DNA of 64,000 nucleotides from Mycolicibacterium porcinum (GTDB taxonomy: Bacteria > Actinomycetota > Actinomycetes > Mycobacteriales > Mycobacteriaceae). Of the stretch, positions 8,263 through 17,494 are shown piece after piece (position 1 is the stretch's first letter; each line of letters starts with the position of its first letter). The notes under the pieces were generated by a model. That model had not been told where the DNA came from and did not search any database. It was given only the letters and a program-made list of their open reading frames with translations. The position numbers and the translations under genes are program-made. The stretch covers positions 1 to 64,000 of the forward strand of contig MSTD01000002.1 in the NCBI GenBank assembly GCA_001942045.1. Direction: 5' to 3'.

Positions 8263-9504
8263 ATGAAGATCCTGATGGTGTCATGGGAGTACCCGCCCGT
8301 CGTCGTCGGCGGTCTGGGCCGGCACGTGCACCACCTGGCCACGGCCCTGGCCGAGGCGGGCCACGAGATCGTGGTCCTCAGTCGCCGACCCACCGATACC
8401 GACCCCAGCACGCACCCGTCCACCGACGAGATCAGCGAGGGTGTGCGGGTGGTGGCCGCCGCGCAGGATCCGCACGAGTTCGAGTTCGGCACGGACATGA
8501 TGGCCTGGACCCTGGCCATGGGTCACGCCATGGTGCGCACCGGCCTTGCCGTAAAAGACAATTCGGGTGACCGGTGGGTGCCCGACCTGGTCCATGCCCA
8601 CGATTGGCTGGTGGCCCATCCCGCGATCGCGCTGGCCGAATACTTCGATGTACCACTGGTTTCCACTATCCACGCCACCGAAGCCGGTCGGCACTCCGGC
8701 TGGGTGTCGGGACCGATCAGCCGTCAGGTGCACGCCGTGGAGTCGTGGCTGGTGCGCGAATCCGATTCGCTGATCACATGTTCGGCGTCGATGAGCGATG
8801 AGATCACCCAGCTGTTCGGTCCAGAGCTGTCCGAGATCCGGGTCATCCGCAACGGGATCGACGCCGATCTCTGGCCGTTCGCCCCCCGCCGTCCCCGCCA
8901 GGGCCCGCCCGAGCTGCTCTACCTCGGCCGGCTCGAATACGAGAAGGGTGTGCACGACGCGATCGCGGCCCTGCCCCGTATCCGGCGTGCACATCCCGGC
9001 ACCACGCTGACCATCGCCGGTGACGGAACCCAGCAGCAGTGGCTCGTCGAGCAGGCCCGAAAGCACAAGGTGCTCAAGGCAACCCGGTTCGTCGGACGGC
9101 TCGGTCACGAGGAATTGCTGCAGGCCCTGCAGTCGGCCGACGCCGCCGTGCTGCCGAGCCACTACGAGCCGTTCGGCATCGTGGCACTGGAGGCCGCGGC
9201 CACCGGTACCCCGCTGGTGACCTCAAACGTGGGTGGTCTGGGCGAGGCCGTGATCGACGGCCAGACCGGAATGTCCTTCGCGCCACGGGATGTGGCGGGG
9301 CTGGCCGCCGCAGTCCGTGCCGTGCTCGACGACCCCGAGGCTGCGCAGCGCCGGGCGTTCGCCGCCCGCGAGCGACTCAGCGCTGACTTCGACTGGCACA
9401 CCGTGGCCGCCGAGACCAGCCAGGTTTACCTGGCTGCCAAACGCGCCGAGCGGGAGCCACATCCGCGCCGACCGATCGTCGAGCACGCACTGCCCGACCG
9501 CTGA
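8263..9504 (+). CDS. GT4 alpha-1,4-glucosyltransferase (Rv3032 type)
   Basis: A 413-residue GT-B glycosyltransferase, almost the same length as Rv3032 (glycogen-synthase-like, involved in elongating MGLP and glycogen). N-terminal SWEYPPVVVGGLGRHVHHL binds the acceptor/NDP-sugar loop; LYLGRLEYEKGVHDAI and the EPFGIVALEAAATGTPLV E-X7-E block bind the nucleotide sugar. The ATG at 8263 gives the expected MKILMVSWEYPP start. It completes the Rv3030-Rv3031-Rv3032 trio of glucan methylation, branching and elongation. Confidence 0.94.
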   Translation: MKILMVSWEYPPVVVGGLGRHVHHLATALAEAGHEIVVLSRRPTDTDPSTHPSTDEISEGVRVVAAAQDPHEFEFGTDMMAWTLAMGHAMVRTGLAVKDNSGDRWVPDLVHAHDWLVAHPAIALAEYFDVPLVSTIHATEAGRHSGWVSGPISRQVHAVESWLVRESDSLITCSASMSDEITQLFGPELSEIRVIRNGIDADLWPFAPRRPRQGPPELLYLGRLEYEKGVHDAIAALPRIRRAHPGTTLTIAGDGTQQQWLVEQARKHKVLKATRFVGRLGHEELLQALQSADAAVLPSHYEPFGIVALEAAATGTPLVTSNVGGLGEAVIDGQTGMSFAPRDVAGLAAAVRAVLDDPEAAQRRAFAARERLSADFDWHTVAAETSQVYLAAKRAEREPHPRRPIVEHALPDR

Positions 9505-9544
9505 TTCGACCGGCGTCGAACCAATCCGCCCATAGCGTGCGGAT

Positions 9545-10933
9545 ATGGCTACACCACGGTCCCCCGTCATCACGCTGATCGCCGCGTACCTCGGGTTGTT
9601 CGTCGGCCTGGTCGACGCGAACGCAGTCAACCTGGCCCTACCGGCGATCGGCGCCGACCTCGGCGGCGGGGTGACCGGTGCCCAGTGGACGATCGACGGC
9701 TACAACGTGACGTTCGCGGCGTTTCTGCTCACCGCGGGATCGCTGGGCGACCGCTTCAGCCGGCGACGCCTGCTCCGCATCGGCTTGGCCACGTTCGTCA
9801 CCGCGTCGATCGCGTGCGCGCTGAGCCCGTCACTGACGTTGTTACTGGTGGCGCGGGCGCTGCAAGGGCTCGGCGCAGCGATGATGCTGCCGCAGGGCCT
9901 GGCCATCGCCTCGGCGGTCTATCCGGATCCGCGTGGGCGGGCCCGAGCCACGGCGGCCTGGGCGATGGCGGCCGCGAGCAGCACCGCGCTCGGTCCTCTA
10001 CTCGGGGGTGTCCTGACCGAGACGATCGGCTGGCGCTGGATCTTCTGGGTCAACGTGCCGGTCGGTCTGCTGGCGTTGGCGGCCAGCGCCACGCATCTGC
10101 CCGATTCGCGCGATCCGGATGCCGCGCGCCTCGACCTGCCCGGGCAGTGCCTGGCCGTCCTGGCGCTCGGCGCCACGACATTGGTACTGGTCGAGGGACA
10201 CGACTGGCGTTGGCAGCAGACGGTGCTGATCGGCGCAACGGCGCTTGCCGGGTTCGTCGCGTTCCTGACCGTCCAGCGTCGAAGTGCGCACCCGATGCTG
10301 CCGCTGAGCCTGTTCGGCAGTCGTCAGTTGGTCGGCGCCCTGTTGGCCACTTTCGCGATGACGTTCGGCATCTACGGCGTGCTGCTGGTGAACAGCTTTG
10401 CCTTCCAACAACTCCGGGGTGTCGACGCGTTGACGACTGCGGTGTGGTTCCTGCCGATGGCGATCGTCTACCTCCTGTTGATTCCGATGGCCAACATGCT
10501 GGCTCGCCGCACCGGCCCGCGCCTGCCGATGGCGGCGGGCCTGACCCTGATGGCGGCGGGCTCGCTGCTCTAAGCCGCAGCCGGACCACAGGGAGCCATC
10601 GGATGGCTGGAACTGTCCTTCGTACTGGCCGGAGCCGGGCTGGCCCTCAACACCGGCCCCGCGGTGACGCTGGCGATCGCCGCCATCCCGCTGGGGCGGG
10701 CAGGTCTGGCCGCAGGCGTGGTGAACCTGGCCCGGCTGCTGGGTATCACTGTCGGGGTCGCGGTGTTGGGTAGTGCCATGACGGTGGTCGGTGGCGCGGC
10801 CGGGGTGCGGACCGCACTGCTGGTCGGCGCCGGCTGCCAGTTGGTCGGCGCGGTGCTGGCGCTACGGCTGACGCGGCGCACCCGGGCAACGCCACGCGAG
10901 CTCACCCTCGGGAAGGAGTCATGCCATGCGTGA
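9545..10933 (+). pseudogene. MFS drug/proton antiporter, interrupted by an in-frame stop
   Basis: A DHA2-type major facilitator gene that would encode 462 residues. The first 342 codons read cleanly (SLGDRFSRRRLLR loop between helices 2 and 3, GLGAAMMLPQGLAIAS, ALGPLLGGVLTETIGWRWIF motif C region) and end at TAA (10571-10573). The same frame then continues without another stop for 120 codons, through LNTGPAVTLAIAAIPLGRAGLAAGVVNLARLLGI, a normal C-terminal domain, to 10933. So a single nonsense change has split it, or there is a sequencing error. It overlaps the following ArsR gene by 8 bp, which is also broken. Confidence 0.85.
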
Positions 10934-11683
10934 GGCACAGGAACTGGCCGAGGCGACCGAGGTGGACATCGCCGCGGTGGCCGCGCTGCTGGCCGATCCG
11001 GCGCGCTGCAAGGTGCTGCTGGCGCTCGACGACGGCCGCGCCCTGCCGGCCAGTGTGCTCGCTGAGGAAGCCGGGATCAGCCGTCCGACGGCCAGCAGCC
11101 ATCTCGCCAAGCTGACGGAGGCCGGCCTGCTCACGGTCCGCACGCAGGGGCGCCACCGCTACTACCGGCTGGCCGGGCCCGAGGTCGGGGCGCTCATCGA
11201 ACAACTCGGCCGGCTGGCGCCGGCCCGGCCCGTCACTTCGCTGCGGGAGGGCACCCGAGCGGCCCGGCTGCGCTCCGCCCGGACCTGTTATGACCACATC
11301 GCGGGCCGGCTCGGGGTGCAACTCATGGGCAGCCTGCTCGATCGCGGTGTCCTCACCGGCGGGGACGGGTGGTTTCATCCCGGCGGAACCGACCGGCTGA
11401 GCAGCCCGGGTCACGATGTGGCCTATCAGCTCACCGACGACGGCCGCGACCTGCTCGCGCAGCTGGTGTCGAATTACCCACCGGCCCAAGGCCGCTGGTG
11501 CGCTATTGTGTCGACTGGACCGAGCAGCGCCACCACATCGCCGGCGGCATGGGCCGGGCGATTCTCGATCGTTTCCTGGCCGCGGAGTGGCTGCGCCGTA
11601 CCCCGCGGCACCGCGCCCTCACCGTCACCGCCTCCGGCCGTGCCGCGTTGAACGATCGATTCGGCATCGACTGGACCGGTTGA
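10926..11683 (+). pseudogene. ArsR-family winged-helix regulator, frameshifted
   Basis: N-terminal wHTH is intact: ALLADPARCKVLLALDDGRALPASVLAEEAGISRPTASSHLAKLTEAGLL, followed by RHRYYRLAGPEV. Around 11463-11468 the frame breaks: frame 1 continues into unrelated residues to 11651, while the family's C-terminus (GVELPTGPRPLVRYCVDWTEQRHHIAGG, GRAILDRF, RHRALTVT) is in the -1 frame and ends at 11683. Restoring one G in the CTGGTGTC stretch rejoins the two. It overlaps the disrupted MFS gene, its probable target. Loss of the C-terminal effector part could leave a DNA-binding-only protein. Confidence 0.82.
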
Positions 11684-11746
11684 CGCGCGCGTTCGAGAAT
11701 CGCCGATCCGCTGTCGGCTGCGGTCATCGCCACGCACAATCGAGGC

Positions 11747-12355
11747 GTGAACCGGACCTGGAGACTCGGTGTACGTACCGCCCTCACCACATTCGTCGGC
11801 ACAGCACTCGCCATCGGCCTGGCCTCGCCGGCGGCCGCCGAACCCACCGGCACCGCGCCGACCCTGCCCGCGTTCGTGCCCCATCCGTCGGACTGGTCGC
11901 CGAACTACACGGTGTTCCCCTACAACCTGTGGCAGGTGCGGGTCACGCCCGAGCAGATCGATGCCCAGCGCGAGTCCTGCCAGTGGTTCAACGCCCAGTA
12001 CGGCACGTTGATGGGCCAGATCGTGGGGTTCCAGAACTTCCTGGGCACCCAGCACGACTATTGGACCGCGCCCGGCATGCAGGCCGCGGGCGACGCCGTG
12101 AAAGCCAACGTCGATCAGTCGGCGGCGTTCCTGGATCCGCGCGCCCACACCCTGTACATCACGAATTATCCGGACCAGAGCCAGTATTCACCGCTGTACA
12201 ACGGTGACTCGATCTACCACCTGTGGTATCAGCTCACACAGATCAGCGACAAGATCGCCAAGCAACAGCCGGCCGGGGTGATCAACGCCAACATCGCCAC
12301 GGCCAATGTCTACGGCAACGTGATCCGCGACTCCGGGGTGTGCGACGGGGCCTGA
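11747..12355 (+). CDS. Secreted protein of unknown function (Rv3033 type)
   Basis: A 202-residue exported protein. An N-terminal signal peptide (RTALTTFVGTALAIGLASPAAA, cleavage near AEP) precedes a mature domain rich in Tyr, Trp and Asn. No catalytic motif is recognised. The start is a GTG with GAGG just upstream. The order (after Rv3032, convergent with the acetyltransferase) matches Rv3033. Its stop lies 3 bases from the stop of the convergent gene. Confidence 0.85.
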   Translation: MNRTWRLGVRTALTTFVGTALAIGLASPAAAEPTGTAPTLPAFVPHPSDWSPNYTVFPYNLWQVRVTPEQIDAQRESCQWFNAQYGTLMGQIVGFQNFLGTQHDYWTAPGMQAAGDAVKANVDQSAAFLDPRAHTLYITNYPDQSQYSPLYNGDSIYHLWYQLTQISDKIAKQQPAGVINANIATANVYGNVIRDSGVCDGA

Positions 12356-12358
12356 GCC

Positions 12359-13102
12359 TCAGTTGCTGTTGGCCGCCTTCTTGCGCTCGATGTCGGCCAG
12401 TGCCGCGGCGAGTTCGGCGCGCTCGGCGGCCGAGGTCTCCCAGTCCAGCTTGCGGTTCTTGACCACCTTGGCCGGCGCCCCGACGGCGATCGAGAAATCC
12501 GGGATCTCACCCTTGACCACGGCGTGGGCCCCCAGCACGCAGCCGCGGCCGATCGAGGTGTTGCGAAGGATGGTGACCTTGGCGGCGATCCAGGTGTCCG
12601 GCCCGATGCGCACCGGGCCCTTGATGATGCCCTGGTCCTTGATGGGCATCTCGATGTTGTCCATCTTGTGGTCGAAGTCGCAGACGTAGCACCAATCGGC
12701 CATCAGCGCGGAGTCGCCGAGTTCGATGTCGAGGTAGGTGTTGATCACGTTGTCGCGGCCCAGCACCACCTTGTCGCCGATGCGCAGCGAGCCCTCGTGG
12801 CAGCGGATGGTGTTCTTGTCGCCGATGTGGACCCAGCGGCCGATCTCCATCTGCGCCAGTTCCGGGGTGCACTGGATCTCCACGCCCTTGCCGAGGAAGA
12901 CCATGCCGCGGGTGATGATGTGCGGGTTGGCCAGCTTGAACTTCAGCAGCCGCCAGTACCGCACCAGGTACCACGGGGTGTAGGCGCGATTGTCGATGAC
13001 CCATTTCAGCGACGCCTTCGTCAGGAAATCGGCCTGGCGCGGATCACGCAGCCGAGAGCCACGCCAGCGCTTGTGAATCGGAGCGCCCCACATCGTCGTC
13101 AT
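12359..13102 (-). CDS. Left-handed beta-helix acetyltransferase (Rv3034c type)
   Basis: A 247-residue hexapeptide-repeat acyltransferase of the WbbJ/maltose-acetyltransferase kind. Imperfect hexapeptide turns run from about residue 70 to 220 (IGRWVHIGDKNTI, LRIGDKVVLGRDNVI, VRIGPDTWIAAKVTIL, IGRGCVLGAHAVV), with the catalytic His in CDFDHKMD and the C-terminal VGAPAKVVKNRK. It likely adds an acetyl or short acyl group to a sugar, plausibly the methylglucose lipopolysaccharide made by the neighbouring genes. An ATG three codons downstream is an alternative start. Confidence 0.87.
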   Translation of the reverse strand: MTTMWGAPIHKRWRGSRLRDPRQADFLTKASLKWVIDNRAYTPWYLVRYWRLLKFKLANPHIITRGMVFLGKGVEIQCTPELAQMEIGRWVHIGDKNTIRCHEGSLRIGDKVVLGRDNVINTYLDIELGDSALMADWCYVCDFDHKMDNIEMPIKDQGIIKGPVRIGPDTWIAAKVTILRNTSIGRGCVLGAHAVVKGEIPDFSIAVGAPAKVVKNRKLDWETSAAERAELAAALADIERKKAANSN

Positions 13103-13219
13103 GGCCGGACAGCCTACGCGAGGTCACCAGGCGCACTACCGGGTCCTACCGCGTGGCCGGGTACCCTCACGTGGGCCCCTCAACCAATCCCCCTGGGTGT
13201 TCGGCGACGAAAGGACATC

Positions 13220-14503
13220 GTGTTCCGGCGATACCTTGCACTGGCGGTCGCGGTGCTGTTCACAGGTCTGCTCGCCGGTTGCGAGAACACCGATTCCTGG
13301 GTGAACGCCCATGCCGCGGAAGGTTGGTCAGCGCAGTACGGAGACGCGGCCAACAGCAGCTACACCCGGTCCCACGGCCCCGAGGCGCTTCGCCTGGAGT
13401 GGAGCCGCTCGGTCAAGGGTGAGCTGGGTGCCCAGGTGGCGCTGAGTGCGGACAACCGGCTGGCGGTCAACGCGCAGACCGCCGGGGGCTGTTCGTTGAT
13501 GGTGTGGGAGGCAGACAACAACGCCCGCCAGCGCTGGTGCACCCGACTGGTGCTGGGCGGTGGCTGGTCCAGTCCTCTGTTCGACGGCTTCGACAACGTC
13601 TATATCGGGCAACCCGGCACGATCCTGTCCTTCCCGCCCACCCAGTGGATCCGCTGGCGCCAGCCGGTGATCGGCATGCCGACCACCCCCAGGCTCCTGG
13701 ACGACGGCCAACTGCTGGTGGTCACCCATCTGGGCCAGGTGCTGGTGTTCGACGGGCACCGCGGCACGGTCGACGGCACAGCGCTGGACCTGGTCGCCGG
13801 CGTCGACCCGACTGATTCGCAGCGTGGCCTGGGTGACTGCCAGCCGGCCCGGTCCCGGTGCCCGGTGGCGGCCGCGCCGGCGTTCTCGCACCAGGCCGGC
13901 ATCGTGGTGCTCAGCGTCTGGCAGCCCGGCGCCGAAGCGCCGGTGCTGATGGGCTTGCGCTACCACCCAGGCGAGGAGACGCTGCTGACCCAGGAATGGA
14001 CCAGCAGCGCGGTGGGCCGCGGACCGCTGGCCAGCCCGGTGCTGTCGGCGGACGGTTCGACGGTGTACGTCAACGGCCGTGACCAGAAGCTGTGGGCGCT
14101 CAACTCTGCCGATGGTTCGCCCAAATGGTCGGTGCCGCTGAATTATCTGGCCCAGACCCCGCCCTCGGTGTCGCCGGACGGGCTGGTCGTGGCCGGTGGC
14201 GGGCCGGAGGCCAAATTGACCGCGGTGCGCGACGCCGGCGACCACGGTGAGGTGGCCTGGACCCGTGACGACGTGGTGCCGCTGACTACTTCGAGCCGGG
14301 CCGGCAGTGTCGGCTACACAGTTGCCCGGGAGGGCGGACACGGCCAGTCGCTGTTGGTGTTCGACACCGCCGACGGACACACCCTGAATGCCTATCCGGT
14401 TCCGGAGGCCACCGGCTGGCCGGTGGGGGTGTCGATCGGCAACGATCACCGGATCGTCACCGCGACCAGCGACGGCCAGGTGTACGGGTTCGCGCCGGCC
14501 TGA
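13220..14503 (+). CDS. PQQ-type beta-propeller lipoprotein (Rv3035 type)
   Basis: A 427-residue lipoprotein. The start is GTG at 13220 with GAAAGGA five bases upstream; it yields a lipoprotein signal (FRRYLALAVAVLFTGLLAGC, lipobox LLAGC). The mature part has repeated beta-propeller blades, for example STVYVNGRDQKLWALNSADGSPKWSV. Such proteins act as extracytoplasmic scaffolds or sensors. The frame is open some 700 bases upstream, but that part is antisense to the acetyltransferase and is not coding. Confidence 0.87.
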   Translation: MFRRYLALAVAVLFTGLLAGCENTDSWVNAHAAEGWSAQYGDAANSSYTRSHGPEALRLEWSRSVKGELGAQVALSADNRLAVNAQTAGGCSLMVWEADNNARQRWCTRLVLGGGWSSPLFDGFDNVYIGQPGTILSFPPTQWIRWRQPVIGMPTTPRLLDDGQLLVVTHLGQVLVFDGHRGTVDGTALDLVAGVDPTDSQRGLGDCQPARSRCPVAAAPAFSHQAGIVVLSVWQPGAEAPVLMGLRYHPGEETLLTQEWTSSAVGRGPLASPVLSADGSTVYVNGRDQKLWALNSADGSPKWSVPLNYLAQTPPSVSPDGLVVAGGGPEAKLTAVRDAGDHGEVAWTRDDVVPLTTSSRAGSVGYTVAREGGHGQSLLVFDTADGHTLNAYPVPEATGWPVGVSIGNDHRIVTATSDGQVYGFAPA

Positions 14504-14516
14504 TCCTCGTCAGGCC
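14497..14516. terminator. Convergent-gene hairpin containing both stop codons
   Basis: Seven-base arms GGCCTGA (14497-14503) and TCAGGCC (14510-14516) enclose a 6-base loop. The TGA in the left arm ends the propeller lipoprotein gene and the TCA in the right arm is the stop of the convergent DUF3298 gene, so one short hairpin serves both 3' ends. Confidence 0.5.
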
Positions 14517-15199
14517 AGGAGCGCCGCCACGGCGGACCGCGGGACGTTGGCCTGGCTGGCTCCGGCAGCCTCCGGCAGCAGTTCACCCTGACCGAAGAAG
14601 AAGATCACCGAGTCGTCGGTGATCGCAAAGTTCTGGTAGTGCACCGGGTCCAGGCCGACGGTCGGTGGGATGGCCTGTTCGACGCCCGACTGTTTCTGCA
14701 GTTCGCGCTGCACGATCGGGAAGACCACGTCCAACGGCCTGGAGCCGGGCTTGAACAGGGTGTCGAAGGTGATCGGTGCCCGGGTGGCCACGTTGTAGTT
14801 GAACGTCTTGTACCAGGTCTGCGGGTGGGCGCCGCCGACGTTCTGATAGACCTCGAACACCAGGCTCTGGGTGCGTGCCGGGGTCCCGGAGCTGTACGCG
14901 GTGCCCTTGGCGTCCAGCACATACGGCTGATCGCGTGAGCCGGGCATGCCCGAGACGTTGACGAATCCGTCGCGGGTCTGGGTCAGGTATGCGGCGACGG
15001 CCTGCTGATCGGGGTAGTCGACCGGAAACGTGTAATCCAGTGTGTAGGAGGCGTTGGCGGTGTGCACCTGACAGGTCTGGCCACCGTCGACGGTGCCACC
15101 GAGGTCGGCACAGGCCGACTGCGCAGCTGCCACCGGCAAGCCGAGCCAGCCGAGCAGCGCACCGGCTGCCAGCAGCGCTGTCACAGGGGAAATTCGCAT
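14510..15199 (-). CDS. Secreted DUF3298/RsiV-domain protein (Rv3036c, TB22.2 type)
   Basis: A 229-residue exported protein: signal peptide RISPVTALLAAGALLGWLGLPVAAAQS, then a mature domain with a disulfide-capable pair (ACADLGG and QTCQVH) and a C-terminal DUF3298-like region (GLDPVHYQNFAITDDSVIFFFGQGELLPEAAG). It corresponds to Rv3036c (secreted antigen TB22.2). Function is unknown; related RsiV domains bind lysozyme, but that is not implied here. Confidence 0.88.
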   Translation of the reverse strand: MRISPVTALLAAGALLGWLGLPVAAAQSACADLGGTVDGGQTCQVHTANASYTLDYTFPVDYPDQQAVAAYLTQTRDGFVNVSGMPGSRDQPYVLDAKGTAYSSGTPARTQSLVFEVYQNVGGAHPQTWYKTFNYNVATRAPITFDTLFKPGSRPLDVVFPIVQRELQKQSGVEQAIPPTVGLDPVHYQNFAITDDSVIFFFGQGELLPEAAGASQANVPRSAVAALLA

Positions 15200-15274
15200 C
15201 GTCAGTCGTCCTCGCAGGCGATCAGCTCACACCGGCGGATCCACCGGCGTGTTTCGTTTCAGGGTACGTGGCCG

Positions 15275-16525
15275 TTATCGCGAAGGGCGACAAATGAATG
15301 CCGTCGCCCGGCTGGCCGGCCCGGAGCCCAGCCGCGCGATCACCACCGCCAGGTGCTCGGTGCCGCGCAGGCGCATCCGCGCTCGCAACGCATCGGGATC
15401 CACGTCCACGCCACGAACCAGGATTTCCAGCGCCCCCACCGATCGAGCGGTCAGCGCGGCCTTCAGGCGCCGCTCGGAGAAGTGCAGCTGTTCGAGGACC
15501 TCGAAACCGCGCACCCCGGCGGGCAGCTGATCACCGGACAGGTAGGCGATGTCGGTGTCGAGCTGCCATAGCCCATGCCGCGCCGCGTAGTGGCGTACCA
15601 ATCCGGCCCGCACCACCGCACCGTCAGGGTCGACGATCCAGCGCCCGGCCGCGGCGACCGGACAGTCGTCAGGTTCGGCGTCGCTGATCTCCTCGCGGGT
15701 GTCGAGCATGCTCGCTCGTCTGTGCACACCGGGTTCGGTCAGGCCCGGCGACCACAGGCAGGCTTCCCGCACGCTGCCGCCGACCGAGGTCACCTCGATC
15801 TCCCCGGCGAACCCCACTTTGGCGAGCTCGTCGAAATCGATTCCCGGAGCGCACTTCACCACGAGGTCCCGGTCGCGGTAGACGTCGAGCACCGCGTCGA
15901 GCGCGGGGGTGTAGGCCCGGGGGTCGAAGCGACGCCGGCCGCCGGACCGCCGGGCCGGGTCGATGATCACCACGGCGTCGCGGGTGATCGGCGCAAGTGC
16001 GTCGGCCCGGCACAACGGGACAGCGGGACCGCCGTCGTCGAGGTTGTTGGCGGCCATCGCCAGCCGCACCGGATCGAGGTCGCTGCCGAGCAGCTGGGCT
16101 GTGCAATCACGCAGTGCCACAAGCTCACTGCCGATGGAGCAGGTGGCGTCATGTACGCGCGCCCCGGTCAGCCTGCGGGCCCGATGGGCGGCAACCGGTG
16201 CAGCCGTGGCCTGTTGCAGCGCCTCGTCGGTGAACAGCCATCGAGTCGGGTCGTCGAACTTGGCCGCGGCCCGGCGCCTCAGCTGTACGGTCTCCACCAG
16301 AATTCCGGCACGGTCACCGAATTGTGTTCGGACAGCAGCGATATCGCCGACCAGGCCGGCTCCGGCGAGGCGGCGTCGAGCCACCTCGGCCAGAGCCTCA
16401 CAGCCCACCTCCGACCGCAGATACGCGACGTGTGAGGGGTCGAACGCTACTCCACCGCTCAGGAGGGCTTTACTCCCGTGACCATCACGTTGTAGAACCA
16501 GCCCTTGGGCACCACGCGACGCCAC
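15275..16525 (-). CDS. THUMP-like class I SAM methyltransferase (Rv3037c type)
   Basis: About 416 residues if the GTG at 16525 is used. The core contains the SAM motif DATCSIGSELVALRD, LGSDLDPVRLAMAANNL and VIIDPARRSGGRRRFDP, the signature of the THUMP-like methyltransferase family; the C-terminus has the GALEILVRGVDVDPDALR block. It corresponds to Rv3037c. The start is uncertain: conserved sequence (VAFDPSHVAYLRSEVG) reaches upstream of the next internal GTG (16408), so translation probably begins inside the end of the preceding gene, giving an overlap of up to 67 bp. The substrate may be RNA or, by context, the methylglucan. Confidence 0.8.
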   Translation of the reverse strand: MASRGAQGLVLQRDGHGSKALLSGGVAFDPSHVAYLRSEVGCEALAEVARRRLAGAGLVGDIAAVRTQFGDRAGILVETVQLRRRAAAKFDDPTRWLFTDEALQQATAAPVAAHRARRLTGARVHDATCSIGSELVALRDCTAQLLGSDLDPVRLAMAANNLDDGGPAVPLCRADALAPITRDAVVIIDPARRSGGRRRFDPRAYTPALDAVLDVYRDRDLVVKCAPGIDFDELAKVGFAGEIEVTSVGGSVREACLWSPGLTEPGVHRRASMLDTREEISDAEPDDCPVAAAGRWIVDPDGAVVRAGLVRHYAARHGLWQLDTDIAYLSGDQLPAGVRGFEVLEQLHFSERRLKAALTARSVGALEILVRGVDVDPDALRARMRLRGTEHLAVVIARLGSGPASRATAFICRPSR

Positions 16526-17460
16526 ACGTTGGAGTCGACCCAGCTCAGCGTGGTCCAGCTGTTGAACGCGAACTTGGCCCAACCCCAGCCGAGGCGGCCG
16601 GGCGGCACCGCCGCCTCGAAGGTACGCACCGGCCAGCCGAGCATCGCCGCGGTGAATTCCTCACTGGCGGTACGCACTTCGACCGCACCGGCATTGGTGG
16701 CCATCCGCTCCAGGTCGGCCGGGTCGAAGGTGTGCAGGTCGACGACGGCTTCCAGCGCCGCGGCCCGCGAGGATTCGTCGAGTTCGGCCTGGGGCCGACG
16801 CCAGCCGCTCAGCCACGGCAGCTTGGTCAGGTTGGTGGTGGCGTGCCAGGTCAGCGTGGACAACTCACGGGCGTACTTGTTGCCGACCGTGGTCGGCTCA
16901 CCGGCGAAGACGAACCGGCCGCCGGGCTTGAGCACCCGGACGACCTCGCGCAGGGAGAGTTCGACATCCGGGATGTGGTGCAGTACGGCGTGCCCGACGA
17001 CCAGGTCGAAGGTGTTGTCCTCGTACGGGATGCCTTCGGCGTCGGCGACGCGCCCGTCGATGTCCAGGCCGAGCGACTGACCGTTGCGGGTGGCAACCTT
17101 GACCATGCCCGGGGACAAGTCGGTCACCGAACCGCGCCGCGCCACCCCGGACTGAACCAGGTTGAGCAGGAAGAAGCCGGTGCCGCAGCCGAGCTCGAGA
17201 GCCCGGTCGTACGGCAGGTCGCGCTGCTCGGATTCCGGGACGATGGCGTCGAACCGGCCGCGGGCATAGTCGATACACCGCTGGTCGTAGGAGATCGACC
17301 ACTTCTCGTCGTAGGTCTCGGCTTCCCAGTCGTGGTAGAGCACCTGCGCGAGCTTGCTGTCATGCATCGCGGCTTCGACCTGCTCGGCCGTGGCGTGCGG
17401 GTTAGGAGTCGGCATACCGGCAATATCGGCGTCGGTGCCGGAATCCTTGATGTCAGTCAT
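16459..17460 (-). CDS. SAM-dependent methyltransferase (Rv3038c type)
   Basis: A 333-residue class I methyltransferase. Motif I is ALELGCGTGFFLLNL, followed by VTDLSPGMVKVATRNG, TFDLVVGHAVLHHIPD and LKPGGRFVFAGEPT (the standard UbiE/COQ5 order), then a long C-terminal extension rich in Trp (PGRLGWGWAKFAFNSWTTLSWVD). It matches Rv3038c in length and order. It is downstream of the echA17-type gene by 34 bases. The target is not known. Confidence 0.9.
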   Translation of the reverse strand: MTDIKDSGTDADIAGMPTPNPHATAEQVEAAMHDSKLAQVLYHDWEAETYDEKWSISYDQRCIDYARGRFDAIVPESEQRDLPYDRALELGCGTGFFLLNLVQSGVARRGSVTDLSPGMVKVATRNGQSLGLDIDGRVADAEGIPYEDNTFDLVVGHAVLHHIPDVELSLREVVRVLKPGGRFVFAGEPTTVGNKYARELSTLTWHATTNLTKLPWLSGWRRPQAELDESSRAAALEAVVDLHTFDPADLERMATNAGAVEVRTASEEFTAAMLGWPVRTFEAAVPPGRLGWGWAKFAFNSWTTLSWVDSNVWRRVVPKGWFYNVMVTGVKPS

Positions 17461-17494
17461 GCAGGGCAGCCTAACGGCCCGGGTGGGGTGGGTG

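Noticed and set aside
9685..10773. 362-codon open frame overlapping the MFS gene on the same strand
   Set aside because: Arg/Ala-rich second frame without domains; the MFS frame has clear family motifs on both sides of the stop.
12524..13219. N-terminal extension of the propeller lipoprotein
   Set aside because: It is antisense to the beta-helix acetyltransferase; the GTG at 13220 gives a lipoprotein signal and has a ribosome site.
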